From contig SLTF01000397.1 in the NCBI GenBank assembly GCA_007130025.1, forward strand, positions 1-15,654: a DNA stretch of 15,654 bases. Reading direction: 5' to 3'. Every line of letters starts with the position of its first letter. The stretch's first letter is position 1. The position numbers and the translations under genes were made by a program. Positions 13,486-15,654 of the stretch are shown in pieces. The notes under the pieces were generated by a model. That model was not told the DNA's origin. It saw only the letters and a list, made by a program, of their open reading frames with translations, and ran no database searches. This DNA is from Spirochaetales bacterium (GTDB lineage Bacteria > Spirochaetota > Spirochaetia > DSM-27196 > PWMO01).

Positions 13486-14775
13486 ATGAACCCACTGGCG
13501 CAGGAACTCAACGGCGTGCTCGCCGACTCAATCTGCTTTCGGGCCCTTTCAGACTTTGGGCGTCGCATCTACTTTCCCAAGGGGATCGTCGCGCAGACGG
13601 CGGAAGCCAACGCGCACTGCACCCTGTTTAACGCTACCGCGGGCATGGCGGTATCGGAGGGTGAGCCGATGGCCCTCCCCTCTATTGCCCACTATCTTCA
13701 TGATCTCACCAGCAAAGAGAGCGTCGCCTACGCAGCAACCGGAGGGGTCGCCCCGCTTCGCTCAGCGTGGCTCGAGCAGATCCGCAAAAAGAACCCGAGC
13801 CTTGGGAATGCCCCGGTGTCCATGCCGGTGGTGACGCCGGGGCTGACGGCCGGCATCGCTCAGGCGGCCGATCTCTTTGTGGACGCCGGCGACGTGGTGT
13901 TGATGCCCGATATGTTCTGGGGAAACTACCGCCTGATTTTTGAGGAACGGCGCGGTGCCCGCATTGCCACCTTTCCCTTCTTTGACGCGGAGTTCCGTCT
14001 GAACCTGGACGCCTTCGAAACGGCGTTGAACGAGAATCCGGGCAAGGTGGTGATGCTGCTGAATTTTCCCAACAACCCCACCGGGTACTCCCCCACCGTG
14101 GACGAGGTGGAGACAATCTCCGCCATGCTCGTGCGCTACGCCCAGGCCGGGAACAAGGCGGTCATCATGACCGACGACGCCTACTTTGGCCTGGTGTACG
14201 AACCCGGAATCGCAACCGAGTCAATCTTTGCCCGCCTGGCGGGGGCCCACGAGAACATTCTCGCGATCAAGGTGGACGGGGCCACCAAAGAGGATTTCGT
14301 CTGGGGCTTCCGGGTGGGATTTCTCACCTTTGGAGCGAAGGGCGTAACCGCCGAGCAGTACGGCGCGCTGGAGAAAAAACTCGCCGGGGCCCTGCGCTCA
14401 TCCATATCAAACTCAACCAACCTGGGTCAGCACATCCTGCTCAAGGCGCTGACGAGCCCCACCTACGAAGAAGAGAAGCGCGCCTACCGCGGGATACTGG
14501 AGGCGCGCTACCGCCGCGTCAAGGACATCCTCGCAACCCGCACCACCGGCACGCCGCTGGTCGCGCTCCCGTTCAATTCGGGCTACTTCATGACGTTCCG
14601 ATGCGACACGATCAGCGCCGAATCTCTGCGAAAGGTACTGCTGGGAGAGAAGGTAGGAACCATCGCCATCGGCGAGCGCTACCTGCGGCTTGCCTACTCG
14701 GCGGTGGACCTGGAGCGGATCGACGAGTTCATGGCGGTGGTCTTTGAGGCGGCCGACAAGCTCAATATGAGCTGA
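13486..14775 (+). CDS. PLP-dependent class I/II aminotransferase, substrate unknown
   Basis: This 429-residue cytoplasmic fold-type I enzyme shows NNPTG (196-200), DDAYFG (230-235, with the Asp that contacts the pyridine nitrogen), the PLP-binding Lys268 in DGATKEDFVWGFRVGF and the substrate-carboxylate arginine near the C-terminus (YLRLAYS). The N-terminal YFPKGIVAQTAEA and FNATAGMA (29-55) and LFVDAGDVVLMPDMFWGNYRL (130-150) match a subgroup that I recall from clostridia and other anaerobes, labelled only as an aminotransferase. No adjacent biosynthetic gene points to a substrate. The frame is open back to 13336, but the ATG at 13486 is chosen because the family N-terminus begins there and a -10 box precedes it by six bases. 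Confidence 0.9.
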   Translation: MNPLAQELNGVLADSICFRALSDFGRRIYFPKGIVAQTAEANAHCTLFNATAGMAVSEGEPMALPSIAHYLHDLTSKESVAYAATGGVAPLRSAWLEQIRKKNPSLGNAPVSMPVVTPGLTAGIAQAADLFVDAGDVVLMPDMFWGNYRLIFEERRGARIATFPFFDAEFRLNLDAFETALNENPGKVVMLLNFPNNPTGYSPTVDEVETISAMLVRYAQAGNKAVIMTDDAYFGLVYEPGIATESIFARLAGAHENILAIKVDGATKEDFVWGFRVGFLTFGAKGVTAEQYGALEKKLAGALRSSISNSTNLGQHILLKALTSPTYEEEKRAYRGILEARYRRVKDILATRTTGTPLVALPFNSGYFMTFRCDTISAESLRKVLLGEKVGTIAIGERYLRLAYSAVDLERIDEFMAVVFEAADKLNMS

Positions 14776-14799
14776 CGCCCCGGCGGCAATCGGGACGAC

Positions 14800-15300
14800 C
14801 TACCGGGGAACCAGGTAGCGGCCGAGTTCGCTCAGCTCCTTGACCCGCTTGTAGGCGGGAACCCCGTGGCGATGCATCTGCATGTCAATCGCAACGACCT
14901 TCTGAAAGAGCCGGTCGATCATGTCCGCGAGAATATTCAGGTTAGACGAGAAATTGTTGAGCGACATTTCGCGCAGCACGCGGTCGTTACCCGACATTGA
15001 AATGCCGGCAGGGCTGCCGAGCCGCGAGAGCAGGGATCGCAGATGGGGCTGGATCTCGCGCCGCCCAAAGTGCACAAAGCGGGCCATGGCGAGGATGCGA
15101 TCGTAGAGTTCGTCCAGATGATATCCTTGAAGCCGGTAGTAGCTCGACTTCTCGGTGAACTGTTCGATCAGATTCCACGACTGTCGGTCCACGATCATCG
15201 ACATGATGGCCTGCCGCAGATAGCGGTTATTGAGGTTAGCCTGAAAGTGGTTGCCCATCTCGTCGATGAGGCCAAAAACCTCCTCGTCCTTCACCTGCAT
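14800..15300 (-). CDS. Unknown helical protein of 166 residues
   Basis: I do not recognise this gene. The product is predicted soluble and mainly helical, with no signal peptide, cysteines or catalytic motif. Recognisable features are an acidic N-terminus (MQVKDEEVFGLIDEMGNHFQ), a Tyr-rich centre (SSYYRLQGYHLDELYDRIL) and repeated Leu/Ile/Met heptad-like spacing towards the end (NNFSSNLNILADMIDRLFQK). The ATG at 15300 is preferred over the one at 15318 because TATGAT lies exactly six bases before it, and the upstream ATG would overlap that -10 box. Codon use looks like that of its neighbours. It is convergent with the aminotransferase gene (24 bp apart) and divergent from the lipoprotein gene. 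It may be spirochaete-specific, but that is a guess. Confidence 0.75.
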   Translation of the reverse strand: MQVKDEEVFGLIDEMGNHFQANLNNRYLRQAIMSMIVDRQSWNLIEQFTEKSSYYRLQGYHLDELYDRILAMARFVHFGRREIQPHLRSLLSRLGSPAGISMSGNDRVLREMSLNNFSSNLNILADMIDRLFQKVVAIDMQMHRHGVPAYKRVKELSELGRYLVPR

Positions 15301-15306
15301 GCGATC

Positions 15307-15312
15307 ATCATA
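15307..15312 (-). promoter_or_regulatory. -10 box of the 166-residue gene, leaderless type
   Basis: TATGAT on the minus strand lies 6 bases before the ATG at 15300. No Shine-Dalgarno sequence is visible. The -35 region at 17 bp reads GCGACG and is weak. Confidence 0.5.
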
Positions 15313-15349
15313 CCGCAAATCACCAATCGCGTCGCGCCCCGTACCGTGG

Positions 15350-15379
15350 TTGACACCCCCTTTGCGGCCGCTCTAAGAT
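15350..15379 (+). promoter_or_regulatory. Promoter of the lipoprotein gene
   Basis: A perfect TTGACA (15350-15355), 18 bp and TAAGAT (15374-15379) lie 10 bases before the ATG at 15390. The leader would be only 3-4 bases long, too short for a Shine-Dalgarno site. Confidence 0.6.
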
Positions 15380-15389
15380 CTCTCATCGT

Positions 15390-15654
15390 ATGAGGCACCA
15401 AATCCGTCTCGCGCTATGCGCCGTTGTGTTCGGAACCATCCTGTTATCCGGATGCGGCAGGCAGGGAAATACCACGGTTGTCCTGTGGGCCCACCGCGTT
15501 GACCTTGCAGCGATCGTAGAGCTGTATAACGCGCAGGACCGCGGCTTCAAGATTGAAATGCGTTTCGTGCCGGATCCTGCCGCGGCGATCCGTGACGGCG
15601 CCGCCCTGCCGGACATCATCATCGCCGATTCCATCGCCAACCAGTCGATGGCAG
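15390..15654 (+). CDS. Extracellular solute-binding lipoprotein, 3' end cut by the window
   Basis: Eighty-eight N-terminal residues are visible and the frame runs off the window. MRHQIRLALCAVVFGTILLSGC is a lipoprotein signal peptide with the lipobox LSGC and acylated Cys22. Mature residues TTVVLWAHRVDLAAIVELYN, then the FKIEMRFVP strand and the LPDIIIADS segment, follow the first lobe of family 1 (sugar-type) ABC transporter binding proteins: a strand ending in W-x-H, a helix that reads AIVELYNAQD, and the PDI strand. It probably binds a sugar or oligosaccharide at the membrane surface and hands it to an ABC permease encoded beyond the window. The ligand is unknown. The ATG at 15390 is set by the signal peptide and the promoter just upstream. 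Confidence 0.82.
   Translation, partial: MRHQIRLALCAVVFGTILLSGCGRQGNTTVVLWAHRVDLAAIVELYNAQDRGFKIEMRFVPDPAAAIRDGAALPDIIIADSIANQSMA

Noticed and set aside
14778..14808. Inverted repeat CCCCGG/CCGGGG between the convergent genes near 14,790 as a terminator
   Set aside because: The six-base stem has a 19-base loop and no T-run on either side, so it is not a convincing intrinsic terminator.
15383..15640. Minus-strand open frame of 85 codons at the right edge
   Set aside because: It is antisense to a clear lipoprotein signal peptide and mature domain that have a strong promoter.

Overview
The window is GC-rich, densely packed chromosomal DNA with thirteen complete protein genes and two partial ones at the edges. 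It most likely comes from a free-living spirochaete (Spirochaetales). The clues are the 525-residue protein at 11815-13392, which looks like the spirochaete-restricted DUF5312 family; a periplasmic binding protein whose signal peptide ends in the AAGGAE style common in spirochaetes; and several unnamed proteins without obvious homologues elsewhere. The taxonomic call is inference. I see no rRNA, tRNA, CRISPR array, insertion sequence or phage gene.

Layout. 1-603: 3' part of cysM (+). 580-2550 (-): phosphofructokinase followed by a GNAT acetyltransferase. 2613-3581 (+): galE. 3569-7898 (-): a probable operon read as D-2-hydroxyacid dehydrogenase, tctC, tctA, tctB and perhaps a 68-residue four-cysteine protein. 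This is a tripartite tricarboxylate transporter (TTT) with a matching oxidoreductase. 7982-10024 (+): an unknown protein with an internal duplication, closely followed by hflX. 10053-11186 (-): a large GNAT-like protein. 11295-11840 (+): ogt DNA-repair methyltransferase. 11815-13392 (-): DUF5312-like protein. 13486-14775 (+): class I/II aminotransferase. 14800-15300 (-): unknown helical protein. 15390 to the end (+): start of a solute-binding lipoprotein.

The most striking signal is regulatory. Six of the ten genes that appear to begin a transcript have no Shine-Dalgarno sequence. Instead they carry a -10 box of the form TAnnnT (mostly TATGMT) exactly 6 or 7 bases before the ATG, and four of the six also have a recognisable -35 box 17-18 bp further upstream. 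A transcript from such a promoter would start on, or within a base of, the start codon, so these genes look leaderless. A seventh, the lipoprotein, would have a leader of only 3-4 bases. Genes inside operons (tctC, tctB, hflX) keep good Shine-Dalgarno sites. The same rule fixes several start codons.

Other structural points: divergent promoters of pfk and galE whose -35 boxes overlap; a probable bidirectional -10 at 7940-7949; three convergent gene pairs whose 3' ends overlap by 13-26 bp; and a 16-bp palindrome inside the start of ogt.
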